DNA of 64,000 nt from Paracraurococcus lichenis (GCF_030657435.1 NZ_JAUTWS010000005.1:205053-269052), one strand, 5' to 3'; positions 54,801-62,900 are shown, counted from the first letter of the stretch. The notes: a model not told the origin generated them from the letters alone. Made by a program: numbers and translations.

Positions 54801-54809
54801 CTCCCCGCC

Positions 54810-55310
54810 ATGCCCGACGATGCCGGCCTCCACGACCGCGACTGGTACGCCTGGACCCAGGACCAGGCGGCGCGGCTGCGCGCCTGGCCGGAGCATCTCC
54901 GCCCCAATGGCCTGGACGTGGAGGAGGTCGCCCAGGAGATCGAGAGCCTGGGCAAGTCCGATCGCCGGGCGATCACGTCGTTCCTGCGGCTGATCGCGCT
55001 GCATGCGCTGAAGATGGAATTCCACCCGGTCACCGAATTCGCCGGCCATTGGCGAAAGGAGATCGGCAATTTCCGGGACGAGTTGGGCCGCCTCTTCGAG
55101 GAGAGCCCGAGCCTGTTCGCGCAGCGGGAGGCGCTCTTCGCCAAGGCCTGGCGGGATGCCCGGCGCGAACTCGCCCGCGACCTGGGGGTGGATGCCCCCG
55201 AGGCCGCCCGCGCCTTCGCCGCCGCCGTCCCGGCCGAGGGTCCGCCGCGCTACGACCTCGACGCGCAGGTCCTGAACGAGGACTGGTATCCGGCGCCGCC
55301 GGCGCCCTGA
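54810..55310 (+). CDS. DUF29-family protein, copy 2
   Basis: A 166-residue DUF29 protein, equal in length to copy 1. Residues 1-38 are identical to copy 1, and residues 129-166 differ at one position. The centre (39-128) is only moderately similar, with VEEVAQEIESLGKSDRRAIT replacing the corresponding part. That centre contains the family's acidic and hydrophobic helices, so copies may bind different partners. It has its own promoter. The function is unknown. Confidence 0.85.
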   Translation: MPDDAGLHDRDWYAWTQDQAARLRAWPEHLRPNGLDVEEVAQEIESLGKSDRRAITSFLRLIALHALKMEFHPVTEFAGHWRKEIGNFRDELGRLFEESPSLFAQREALFAKAWRDARRELARDLGVDAPEAARAFAAAVPAEGPPRYDLDAQVLNEDWYPAPPAP

Positions 55311-55419
55311 GCCGCGCCACCGTCGCGCGGCCGGACCATCCGGCAACCGCCGCGAAGCCCGCCACGTTTCCGCGGCGGCCCGCCAAAAGGCAGGCCGGAA
55401 ACGGCAAGGAAAACCCCAC

Positions 55420-55539
55420 ATGGCACTGGACCGGGACGTCGACAGGGATACCAGGGAAGCGAACCGCGCGATCGTCATGGTCGGCGCCGGCGCCATCATC
55501 AGCGTCGTCGTGATGTACCTGCTCGAGAAGATCTTCTGA
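55420..55539 (+). CDS. 39-residue single-helix membrane protein
   Basis: A short ORF beginning MALDRDVDRDTREANRA followed by one hydrophobic helix (IVMVGAGAIISVVVMYLL) and EKIF. An AAGGA ribosome site lies nine bases before ATG 55420. The charged N-terminus followed by a single helix is typical of small inner-membrane proteins. It is not recognisable as a known family. It lies between the DUF29 pair and the convergent asparagine synthase gene. Confidence 0.55.
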   Translation: MALDRDVDRDTREANRAIVMVGAGAIISVVVMYLLEKIF

Positions 55540-55558
55540 ACGACGCCCTGATCGGGCG

Positions 55559-57319
55559 CTACCGTCCCGACAGGACCTCGAAGACGTCCCCCTCCGCCCG
55601 CCGCCCCTCGACATGGCGGCGGTGCCAGAGGGCGTAGAACAGCAGGTGCCAGGCGGCGAAGCCGCGATGCTTCTCGCCGCCGGCATGGCGGAACAGCGCC
55701 GCCACCCGGTCCGGCCGGGCGATCTCGGCGACGCCCGGCTGCGCCGCGACCAGCGGGCCGAGGCGGTCACCCACATGCTCGATCCAGGCGCCGACCGGCA
55801 CGGTGAAGCCCTGCTTGGGCTTGAAGGGCTCGGCCGCCGGCAGGTGCCGCGCCAGCCACTGCCGCAGCAGCCACTTGCCGGTATGGCCCTGCACCTTCAG
55901 CGCATCTGGCAGGCGGAAGGCGGCAGCGGCGACGCCGGGGTCGAGCAGCGGGGTCCGCCCCTCCACCCCATGCGCCATCAGGCAGCGGTCGAGCTTGATG
56001 AGCAGGTCGTTCGGCAGCCAGTCCGCCACGTCCAGCGCCTGCGCCGCCTGCAGGCGGGACCGGCCGCCGGTCGCCGCCGCGGCCTCCGCCGCGCCGATGC
56101 CGTCGCGCCAGCCCGTCGGCGCCTCCCGCAGCACGTCCACGCGGTCGAAGCTGCCATGGGCGCGCGGCGTCTTGCCGCCCAGCCACCACGGCTTCATGGC
56201 GGCGCGGTAGCGGCCATAGCCGCCGAAGAGCTCGTCGCCGCCCTCGCCGGAGAGCACCACCTTCACCTCCTCCCGCGCCCGCCGGGCGAGGAACCAGGTG
56301 GGGATGATGGCGTAGTCGGCCGCCGGGTCGTCCATGGCGCCGACGATCTCGGGCAGGTGGCGCCAGACCATCGCCTCGGTCACCGCGACGGTGACGTGCC
56401 GCGCGCCGGCCGCCGCGGCCAGCGAGGCGGCCTGGATGCGCTCGTCCGCCGCGCCCGCCACGTCGAAACCGGCGGTGAAGGCCAGCACCGGCCGCTCGTT
56501 CAGGCGGGCCATCATCGCCAGCACCGCCGCGCTGTCGATGCCGCCAGAGAGGAACATGCCATAGGGCACGTCGCTGCGCTGGTGCAGCGCGACGCTCTCC
56601 TCCAGCGCCGCGTCCAGCCGCAGCAGCGCCTCCTCGGTGGCGATGACCTCCGGCCCGCCCTCGGGCAGCGCCGCGCGCCGGCGGCGCTCCGTCACCGCGC
56701 CGTCCGAGATCACCACGGTCTCGCCCGGAAGCACGCGGTGGATGCCCTCGAAGATCGTCTCCGCGCCGGTGGTGAACTGCAGCTGCAGCAGCTCCGCCCG
56801 CGCCGCCGCGCGCACCCGCGGCTGCACCAGGCCGGCCGCGACCAGCGCCTGCGGCTCGGAGGCGAAGGCGATGCCGCCGGCCACCTCGGCGGTATAGAGC
56901 GGCTTGATGCCGAAGGGGTCGCGGGCGAGGACCACCTGCTTCGCCGCGCGGTCCTGCAGGACGATGGCGTACATGCCGCGCAGCGCCTCGGCGAAGGCCG
57001 CGCCGTCGCGGCGCCAGAGATGCAGCGGCGGCTCGCAGTCGCTCTGCGTCGCACAGCGGAGCTGGTTGGCCTCGCGCAGCTCCCGGTAGTTGTAGACCTC
57101 GCCATTGGCGACCAGCGCCGCCGGCCCGGCGAAGAGCGGCTGGTCGCCGGTGACGAGGTCGATGATGGCGAGCCGCGTATGCGCCAGCGCGACGGGGCCC
57201 GAGACATGGTGCCCCGCGCCGTCCGGCCCGCGATGCGCCAGCGCGCGGGTCAGGGCGTCGAGCGTCGCGCCGTCCGGCTCCAGCCCCTGCCGCAGCGCCA
57301 GGCCCGCCAGGCCGCACAT
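55559..57319 (-). CDS. asnB: Asparagine synthase, glutamine-hydrolysing
   Basis: A 586-residue class II amidotransferase. Cys2 (MCGLAGL) is the glutaminase nucleophile, and HRGPDG plus NGEVYNYREL complete that domain. The synthetase domain has the ATP loop FLSGGIDSAA and LSGEGGDELFGGYGRY. Here it is last in a run of glycosyltransferase genes and its start codon shares one base with the previous stop. In such clusters AsnB-like proteins often amidate surface sugars instead of making free asparagine; either role is possible. Confidence 0.9.
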   Translation of the reverse strand: MCGLAGLALRQGLEPDGATLDALTRALAHRGPDGAGHHVSGPVALAHTRLAIIDLVTGDQPLFAGPAALVANGEVYNYRELREANQLRCATQSDCEPPLHLWRRDGAAFAEALRGMYAIVLQDRAAKQVVLARDPFGIKPLYTAEVAGGIAFASEPQALVAAGLVQPRVRAAARAELLQLQFTTGAETIFEGIHRVLPGETVVISDGAVTERRRRAALPEGGPEVIATEEALLRLDAALEESVALHQRSDVPYGMFLSGGIDSAAVLAMMARLNERPVLAFTAGFDVAGAADERIQAASLAAAAGARHVTVAVTEAMVWRHLPEIVGAMDDPAADYAIIPTWFLARRAREEVKVVLSGEGGDELFGGYGRYRAAMKPWWLGGKTPRAHGSFDRVDVLREAPTGWRDGIGAAEAAAATGGRSRLQAAQALDVADWLPNDLLIKLDRCLMAHGVEGRTPLLDPGVAAAAFRLPDALKVQGHTGKWLLRQWLARHLPAAEPFKPKQGFTVPVGAWIEHVGDRLGPLVAAQPGVAEIARPDRVAALFRHAGGEKHRGFAAWHLLFYALWHRRHVEGRRAEGDVFEVLSGR

Positions 57320-58428
57320 CAGCGCGGCATCCCGGCGGCCGACGGCACGACGGAGCGGAGGAATTCCCGCCAGCGCGCCAGCACCGGCGCCTCGGCATGC
57401 GCCCGCTCGAACTCGGCCCGGCCGGCAGCGGCGAGGCGCGCGCGGCGGGCCGGGTCGGCCAGCAGGCCGCCGATGGCAGCGGCCAGCGCCGCCGGGTCCT
57501 CCTTCGGCACCAGCAGCCCGGTCACCCCGTCGCGGATCAGCTCGACCGGCCCGTGCACCGCAGCGGCGACGACCGGCCGCGCCGCCGACCAGGCCTCCAG
57601 CACCACATTGCCCAGCGGCTCGTGGCGGGAGGGGCAGACGAATACGTCGCAGCCCCCGAGCAGCGCCCCGGCATCCTGCCGCCAGCCGAGGAAGGCGACG
57701 CGGTCCGCGACGCCGAGCGCGCGCGCCAGCCGCTCCAGCGCGCCGCGCTCCGGCCCCTCACCGGCGAGCGAGAGATGCGCCCCCGGCAGTCGGGCGAGGG
57801 CGCGCAGCAGCAGGTCGAAGCCCTTGTTGACATGCAGCCGGCCGAGCGCCAGCAGCCGCGGCGCGCCCGGCGGCGCCGGCAGGGCCGCGGGCGCGACTCC
57901 GGTGAAGTCATGCGCGAAATTCGGCACGAAATGCGCCCGCTCCGCCGGCCAGCCCTGGCGGATGAACCAGTCCCGGAGGTCGCGGGTATTGCCGACGAGG
58001 TGGTCGCAGCCGCGATAGTATTTCAGGTCGTAATAGCCGCCGAGCCGCCCGACCAGCGTCCAGGGCGCGCCGGTCCGGCGCTTGACGGCGCCGGCATAGC
58101 GGCCGGCGCGGCTCTGCCAGGCCACCACCACCTGCGGCCGGAAGGCGTCCAGCAGGCGGCGCAGCCTTCCGCCCGTCCGCAGGTCGAAATAGCCGCCGAA
58201 ATCCAGCTCGACCGGCGCCAGGCCCCCGGCCCGGAGCCGCGCCGCGCGTCCCGCTTCCTGCCGGATCACCGCCAGCACCTCCTCGCCGGCGGCATGCTGC
58301 GCGAGGGTGAGGCGTTCATAAAAGGCCTCGGCGCCGCCGACAGCGGCACCGCCCATCACATGCGCGATGCGCAGCGGCGGGTCGGCCAGGGCCGGGATGG
58401 CCGAGAGGGCGGGGGCATCGAGGCTCAT
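57319..58428 (-). CDS. Family 4 glycosyltransferase
   Basis: A 369-residue GT-B glycosyltransferase. N-terminal blocks include IAHVMGGAAVGGAEAFYERL, and the C-terminal nucleotide-sugar site contains PSRHEPLGNVVLEAWSAARPVV (an E-x7-E motif). The substrate is not deducible. It is embedded between another GT4 gene (four-base overlap) and asnB (one-base overlap), so it belongs to a surface polysaccharide or LPS operon. Confidence 0.87.
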   Translation of the reverse strand: MSLDAPALSAIPALADPPLRIAHVMGGAAVGGAEAFYERLTLAQHAAGEEVLAVIRQEAGRAARLRAGGLAPVELDFGGYFDLRTGGRLRRLLDAFRPQVVVAWQSRAGRYAGAVKRRTGAPWTLVGRLGGYYDLKYYRGCDHLVGNTRDLRDWFIRQGWPAERAHFVPNFAHDFTGVAPAALPAPPGAPRLLALGRLHVNKGFDLLLRALARLPGAHLSLAGEGPERGALERLARALGVADRVAFLGWRQDAGALLGGCDVFVCPSRHEPLGNVVLEAWSAARPVVAAAVHGPVELIRDGVTGLLVPKEDPAALAAAIGGLLADPARRARLAAAGRAEFERAHAEAPVLARWREFLRSVVPSAAGMPR

Positions 58429-59441
58429 GCCAGCGCCTCGAAGCGGGCGGCGACCTCGTCCCAGGAGGGGCCGGGGCCGCGGGCGAGCGCCGCGCGGTGC
58501 ATGGCGGACCAGGCAGCGTCGTCGGAGAGCAGGCGGATGGCGGCGGCGGCGAAGCCAGCCTCGTCCCGGGCGACCACGCCGGTCACGCCATCCGCCACGC
58601 GCTCCGGCACGGCGCCGAGCGGCGTGACCACGGCCGGCAGGCCCATCGCCTGCGCCTCGGCCAGGGCCAGGCAGAAGGTCTCGCCGGTATCGCCGCGATA
58701 GAGCATCAGGCGGGCCTCACGCAGGCGCGCGGCGAGGCCGGCGCGCGGCAGGGGGTCGAAGATCCGGACGCCCTGGCCGGCCAGCGCCTCGGCGCGGGCC
58801 AGCACGGGCGCGGCATGGGCAGCGAGGCGCGCATCGCCGCCATAGGTGGCGGCACCGGTGTAGAGGTGCAACTCCGCATCCGGGACCGCCGGCCGGATGC
58901 GCTGCGCCCATAGGTCGAGCAGCCAGAGCAGGCCGCGGCGGGGGTTGGAGGCGAAGACCGCGACGGGCGGTGGCGGCGGCCGCTCCGTGGCGCCCGCATC
59001 GAAGGGCGGGGCGAGGGCCAGCGGGATCTCGACCGGGCGGATCGGCATCCAGCCGCGCAGGCTCCGGGAATGGGCGGGGCCGAGGGTGACGAGGCGCGGC
59101 CAGGTCGCCAGCATCGGCGGGATGTTGCGCGCCTTGCGCAGGTAGCCCCCCGGGTTGTGCAGCCAGAGCACGCGGCGGCCCGCGGGCATCCAGCGGAAGA
59201 GCCGCGGCGAGCGGTTGGCGATGACCAGCGCCGCCGGCGCGCCGCCGCGGGCGAGAGGCGCCCAGCGAAGGCCGCCGCGCGCCTCGGCGAGGTCGCGGCC
59301 GGCGCGCAGTTCGACCTCGTGGCCGCGGCGGAGGAAGGCCTCGGCCAGCAGGGCGAAGGCGGTCTCGACCCCACCCATCGGCCGCTCGCCCACCGACTCC
59401 GGCCCGAGGCGCGGGCCGTCCGTCGCCATGACGATGCGCAT
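58425..59441 (-). CDS. Family 4-like glycosyltransferase
   Basis: A 338-residue GT-B glycosyltransferase with MGGVETAFALLAEAFLRRGH near the start and TGETFCLALAEAQAMGLPAVV as the C-terminal donor site. The acceptor is unknown. The stop overlaps the next gene start by four bases. Its ATG lies in the first unit of a degenerate 24-26 bp tandem repeat that fills the gap to the upstream gene. Confidence 0.85.
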   Translation of the reverse strand: MRIVMATDGPRLGPESVGERPMGGVETAFALLAEAFLRRGHEVELRAGRDLAEARGGLRWAPLARGGAPAALVIANRSPRLFRWMPAGRRVLWLHNPGGYLRKARNIPPMLATWPRLVTLGPAHSRSLRGWMPIRPVEIPLALAPPFDAGATERPPPPPVAVFASNPRRGLLWLLDLWAQRIRPAVPDAELHLYTGAATYGGDARLAAHAAPVLARAEALAGQGVRIFDPLPRAGLAARLREARLMLYRGDTGETFCLALAEAQAMGLPAVVTPLGAVPERVADGVTGVVARDEAGFAAAAIRLLSDDAAWSAMHRAALARGPGPSWDEVAARFEALA

Positions 59442-59550
59442 CAGCGCGCCTCCGCCGCGACGCGCATCAACGCGCCTTCGTCACGATGCACGTCCGCGCG
59501 CCTTGGCCGCGGCGCATCCGCACGCCTTCGTCGCGACGCATCAGCGGGGC
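59438..59550. repeat. Degenerate 24-26 bp tandem repeat between glycosyltransferase genes
   Basis: Four units and a partial fifth begin at 59438, 59464, 59488, 59514 and 59538, each starting GCA and sharing CGCGCCTTCGTCGCGAC-like sequence. The first unit holds the start codon of one gene and the last partial unit the stop codon of the next. Confidence 0.75.
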
Positions 59551-60482
59551 GCGGCAGGGCGGTGGCGCTCCGGCTCCAGCCGCGCCTTCAGGTGCGACAG
59601 CAGCGGGAAGAGCCCGGCGCAGAGGGCGATCAGCAGGCCCCAGCCGCCCTCCCGGTAGCCCTTGCGGCCGACATAGCACTTGATGATGCGGGAGAGGCAG
59701 CGGCGGAGGTTGTCGGGCAGCGAGCCGATCCGCCCGGCGGCCAGCAGGTCGGCCGCCTTGGCGGAGGAGTAGCGGTCCAGCCGCCGGAGCATGTCGGAGA
59801 TGTCGCGGTCCACCTCGTGCCGGATGCCATGCGCGGTGATCCGCTCGCCCTCCAGCGCGGCCCCCTCGGGGCCGGTCCAGTCGAGGCCGGGATGCACCCG
59901 CTGGCCGCGCCAGTGCTTGGCGCCGCGGCGGAACAGCACGGGCTTGAGGGTGGTGCCGAAGCTGCCGCCCCAGCCATGCAGGATGAGCCGGTCGCCTACG
60001 TAATTGTCGATGCGCACGCGGTGGAAGCCGTGCGGGGAGGCCGCCACCACGCGGCGGATCTCCTCCCAGAGTTCGGGCGGCACCCGCTCGTCGGCATCCA
60101 CCTCGAGGATCCAGTCGCCGCTGCAGGCGGCGATGCCGGCATTGCGGCGCTCGCCCTCCAGCTCCCAGCCGCCCTCCACCAGGCGGGCGCCATGGGCGCG
60201 GGCGATCTCGGCGCTGGCATCGGTGCTGCGGTCCAGCACCACCACGATCTCGTCGGCGCCGCCCAGGCTGGCGAGGCAGGCGGGCAGCCGCGCCGCCTCG
60301 TTGCGGGCGACGACCAGGGCGGAGATGCGAAGCTTGGGCGGCCGATTCACGCCTGCGGTGCTCGGGACCTCCGGTCCCTCTGCCCTCCGGCGATCGGACG
60401 GCTCGATGCCGGGCGGCCGATTCACGCCTGCGGTGCTCGGGGCCTCCGACCCCTCCGCCCTCCGGCGATCGGACGCGGTCAT
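59541..60482 (-). CDS. Family 2 glycosyltransferase, LPS-core type, repeat-extended N-terminus
   Basis: A 313-residue GT-A glycosyltransferase. The catalytic domain begins LRISALVVARNEAARLP, with DEIVVVLDRSTDAS, ERRNAGIAACSGDW and the metal-binding DADE. It resembles the WaaE/KdtX group acting on the LPS inner core. The first 50 residues are two tandem copies of a 25-residue unit (SDRRRAEGxExPSTAGVNRP) encoded by the 75-bp repeats at 60336-60480, placed before the natural domain start. The start overlaps the upstream GT9 stop by four bases. Confidence 0.85.
   Translation of the reverse strand: MTASDRRRAEGSEAPSTAGVNRPPGIEPSDRRRAEGPEVPSTAGVNRPPKLRISALVVARNEAARLPACLASLGGADEIVVVLDRSTDASAEIARAHGARLVEGGWELEGERRNAGIAACSGDWILEVDADERVPPELWEEIRRVVAASPHGFHRVRIDNYVGDRLILHGWGGSFGTTLKPVLFRRGAKHWRGQRVHPGLDWTGPEGAALEGERITAHGIRHEVDRDISDMLRRLDRYSSAKAADLLAAGRIGSLPDNLRRCLSRIIKCYVGRKGYREGGWGLLIALCAGLFPLLSHLKARLEPERHRPAAPR
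60336..60480 (-). repeat. Tandem pair of 75-bp hairpin repeats inside a glycosyltransferase gene
   Basis: Copy A is 60336-60410 and copy B 60411-60480. On the minus strand each runs GATCGCCGGAGGGC, then a hairpin, then CCGCAGGCGTGAATC. The stems are GGGACC/GGTCCC in one copy and GGGGTC/GGCCCC (one G-T pair) in the other, so the bases differ but pairing is kept. Edges match the repeats at 8258-8394. Confidence 0.85.
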
Positions 60483-61399
60483 GCCGCCACCTTCGCGGCC
60501 AGCAGCCGCTCCGCCGCTGCCAGCGCGCTCTCGAGCGTCAGGCCCGGCATGCTGTCGAGCGCCGGGCTGCCGGGGGCCACCGCCGTCGCGGTGCGGCGGC
60601 CGGCGGGGGCGTATTCCTCGACGCGGCTCGGGCCGAAGAGGCCCAGCGTCGGCGTGCCGGTCGCGGCCGAGAGGTGCATCAGCCCGCTGTCGTTGCCGAC
60701 GAAGAGGGCGCAGCGCGCCAGCACCGCCGCGACCTCCGGCAGGGCCAGGGCGCCGACCAGGTCCACCGCCCGGTCGCCGAGCGCCTCCAGCACCGGCGCG
60801 GCCATCGCCCGCTCCTGCGGCCCCGGCCCGCCCAGGATGGCGGCGCAGGCACCCTCGAGCGGCGCGCCGGGCGCGGTCAGCGCCCGGAACAGCGCCACGA
60901 AGCGCTCGGCCGGCCAGACCTTGCGGTCCCAATTGGCGGTGGGGCCGAGGGCGATCCACATGCCCTCCCCCGGCAGCAGCTTCGCGGCGCGCGCCCGGTC
61001 GGCCTGGTTGAACCAGGCGACCGGCAGGGGCGGCGGATCGAGGCCGAGCAGCGCGCCGAGATGCGCGAGGCGATGCCCCGGCTGCCGGCCGCCGCGGATG
61101 ACGTAGCGCTTCCGCGCCCGCACCAGCCAGGCGAAGGCCGAGCCGCGCAGGTCGACCACGATGTCCCAGCGCTGGCCCGCGACCTCCCGCCACAGCTCCC
61201 ACCAATGGGCACGGAAGCGGCGCTTGGCCAGCACGATGGTCCAGGCGCGGTTCGGCATGCGGGCGAAGACCCCCTCCGCCACCGGGCCGCAGGCGACCGC
61301 GATCTTGGCGTGGGGATAGGTCCGGATCAGGTGGTCCAGCAGCCCGGTCGAGAGCACGGCGTCGCCGATCCGGGTGGAGGAGATGAAGAGGATGCGCAC
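60479..61399 (-). CDS. Family 9 glycosyltransferase, heptosyltransferase-like
   Basis: A 306-residue GT-B enzyme of the ADP-heptose:LPS heptosyltransferase family. It begins MRILFISSTRIGDAVLSTGLL, has ALGPTANWDRKVWPAERF in the middle and VGNDSGLMHLSAATGTPTLGLFGP at the donor site. It probably adds a heptose-type sugar to the LPS core. It is the first gene of the minus-strand glycosyltransferase run; ygfZ is divergent, 86 bases away. Confidence 0.88.
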   Translation of the reverse strand: MRILFISSTRIGDAVLSTGLLDHLIRTYPHAKIAVACGPVAEGVFARMPNRAWTIVLAKRRFRAHWWELWREVAGQRWDIVVDLRGSAFAWLVRARKRYVIRGGRQPGHRLAHLGALLGLDPPPLPVAWFNQADRARAAKLLPGEGMWIALGPTANWDRKVWPAERFVALFRALTAPGAPLEGACAAILGGPGPQERAMAAPVLEALGDRAVDLVGALALPEVAAVLARCALFVGNDSGLMHLSAATGTPTLGLFGPSRVEEYAPAGRRTATAVAPGSPALDSMPGLTLESALAAAERLLAAKVAA

Positions 61400-61485
61400 G
61401 GCGCGCGGCCTGTAGCACGGTTGCGGGCCGGACCCTACCCATCCGGCCCGTTGCGGCGGCGACGGGGAAGCCCCACCCTGTCGGC

Positions 61486-62313
61486 ATGCCGATCGCAGTC
61501 CTGCCCGAGCGGGGCGTGGTGGAGGTGGCGGGCGAGGACCGCGTCGCCTTCCTCCAGGGCCTCGTCTCCAACGACGTCCGCGGGGCCGCCCCGGGGAACG
61601 CCGTCTTCGCCGCCCTGCTGACGCCGCAGGGCAAGTGGGTGTCCGAGTTCCTCATCCTGGCCGCGCCGGACCGGCTGCTGCTGGATGTCGAGCGCGGGCT
61701 GGTCGCGGCCACGCTGCAGCGGCTGACCCGCTTCAAGCTGCGGTCGAAGGTGACGCTGCGCGACGCCTCCGGCGACCTCGTGGTGCATGCGGGCTGGGGC
61801 GGGGCGCCGCTGCCCGACGGCGTGGTCGCCGCGCCCGACCCGCGGCTGCCCGAGGCGGGCTGGCGGGCGCTCGCGCCGGCGCCGCTGCCGGGGGCGGATG
61901 CGACGGCGGAGGACTGGGACCGGCACCGCCTGTCGCTCGGCCTGCCCGAGGGGTCGAAGGACCTGGTCGCGGAGCAGACCGTGCTGCTCGAGGCCGGCTT
62001 CGACGAGCTGCACGGCGTCTCCTGGACCAAGGGCTGCTACATGGGCCAGGAGCTGACGGCGCGGACCAAGTATCGCGGCTTGGTGAAGCGCCGGCTGGTG
62101 CCGGTGGCGGTGGAGGGTCCCCTGCCCGCCCCCGGCACGCCGGTGCTGGCGGATGGCGCCGAGGTGGGCGAGATGCGCTCGGGCCGCGACGGCCTGGGCG
62201 TCGCGCAGTTGCGGCTGGAGGCGCTGGATGGCCGCGCGCTCCGCTGCGGGGAGGCCGCGCTGACGCCGCGGATCCCGGGCTGGATGGTGCTGCCCGCCGC
62301 CGCCACCGCCTGA
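61486..62313 (+). CDS. ygfZ: Folate-binding YgfZ-like protein
   Basis: A 275-residue GcvT-like protein that uses folate to help repair or assemble iron-sulfur clusters (IBA57 family). The family motif KGCYMGQE is intact, with RVAFLQGLVSND near the N-terminus. Length is typical of the alphaproteobacterial form. Its stop shares one base with the next start (TGATG). Confidence 0.9.
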   Translation: MPIAVLPERGVVEVAGEDRVAFLQGLVSNDVRGAAPGNAVFAALLTPQGKWVSEFLILAAPDRLLLDVERGLVAATLQRLTRFKLRSKVTLRDASGDLVVHAGWGGAPLPDGVVAAPDPRLPEAGWRALAPAPLPGADATAEDWDRHRLSLGLPEGSKDLVAEQTVLLEAGFDELHGVSWTKGCYMGQELTARTKYRGLVKRRLVPVAVEGPLPAPGTPVLADGAEVGEMRSGRDGLGVAQLRLEALDGRALRCGEAALTPRIPGWMVLPAAATA

Positions 62314-62771
62314 TGCCGGCCGACCACGGCCCGGGCATCCGCGTGCCGCCACCGGTGCAGGTCGGCCTGCTGCTGCTGCTGGGCTGGCTGCTGCAGCGGC
62401 AGGTGCCGGTGCCGCTCGGCCGGCCGCTGCCCACGGTCGGCACCGGGCTGATGGCGCTCGGCCTCGCGCTCTCGGTCTGGACCGTGGTGTTCATGCTGCG
62501 CGCCGGCACCGACCCGCAGCCGCACAGGCCCGACCAGGCGCTGGTGGAGCGGGGGCCGTTCCGCCTCTCGCGCAACCCGATCTATCTCGGCTTCCTGCTG
62601 GTCGCGGCGGGCTTCGCCTGCCGCTGGGGCGACCTCTGGCCCTGGCTGGCGGCGGTCGGGGCCTTCCTGGTGCTCGACCGGCTGGCGGTGGCGCGGGAGG
62701 AGCGCTACCTGCGGCAGCGCTTCGGGGCGGCCTACGAGGCCTACCTGCTGCGGGTGCGGCGCTGGATCTGA
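62313..62771 (+). CDS. ICMT/PEMT-like membrane methyltransferase
   Basis: A 152-residue membrane protein of the isoprenylcysteine carboxyl methyltransferase / phospholipid methyltransferase group. Four helices are visible. The SAM-binding C-terminal part includes LVERGPFRLSRNPIYLGFLL and EERYLRQRFGAAYEAYLLRV. The real substrate in bacteria is generally unknown. It is translationally coupled to ygfZ. Confidence 0.85.
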   Translation: MPADHGPGIRVPPPVQVGLLLLLGWLLQRQVPVPLGRPLPTVGTGLMALGLALSVWTVVFMLRAGTDPQPHRPDQALVERGPFRLSRNPIYLGFLLVAAGFACRWGDLWPWLAAVGAFLVLDRLAVAREERYLRQRFGAAYEAYLLRVRRWI

Positions 62772-62875
62772 AGGCGCAAGCATGCGCCTTCGACGCCGTC
62801 GAAGGCGACTGGTGCTGAAGGCCATGATGGCGAGGCTCGGGGTCGCTCGATGGGGTCGAGCGCGCGGAATGCGCG
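62771..62875. repeat. Cluster of four hairpins after the methyltransferase gene
   Basis: Palindromes are 62771-62790 (AAGGCGCA/TGCGCCTT), 62789-62803 (TTCGAC/GTCGAA), 62844-62862 (CGCTCGA/TCGAGCG) and 62861-62875 (CGCGC/GCGCG). They fill the gap between convergent genes. Termination is possible, but multiple stems again suggest repeat elements. Confidence 0.7.
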
Positions 62876-62900
62876 CCACGACCACATCACGCCGGCGGCG

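Larger units (their letters stand above)
54175..55310 (+). repeat. Tandem duplication of promoter plus DUF29 gene
   Basis: Two units with a 582-base period (starts at 54228 and 54810). The upstream 50 bases, the first 38 codons and the last 38 codons are almost identical at DNA level, with mostly synonymous changes, while the central 90 codons are strongly diverged. The duplicated upstream piece also carries the reverse-strand ribosome site of pyrC. Confidence 0.9.
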
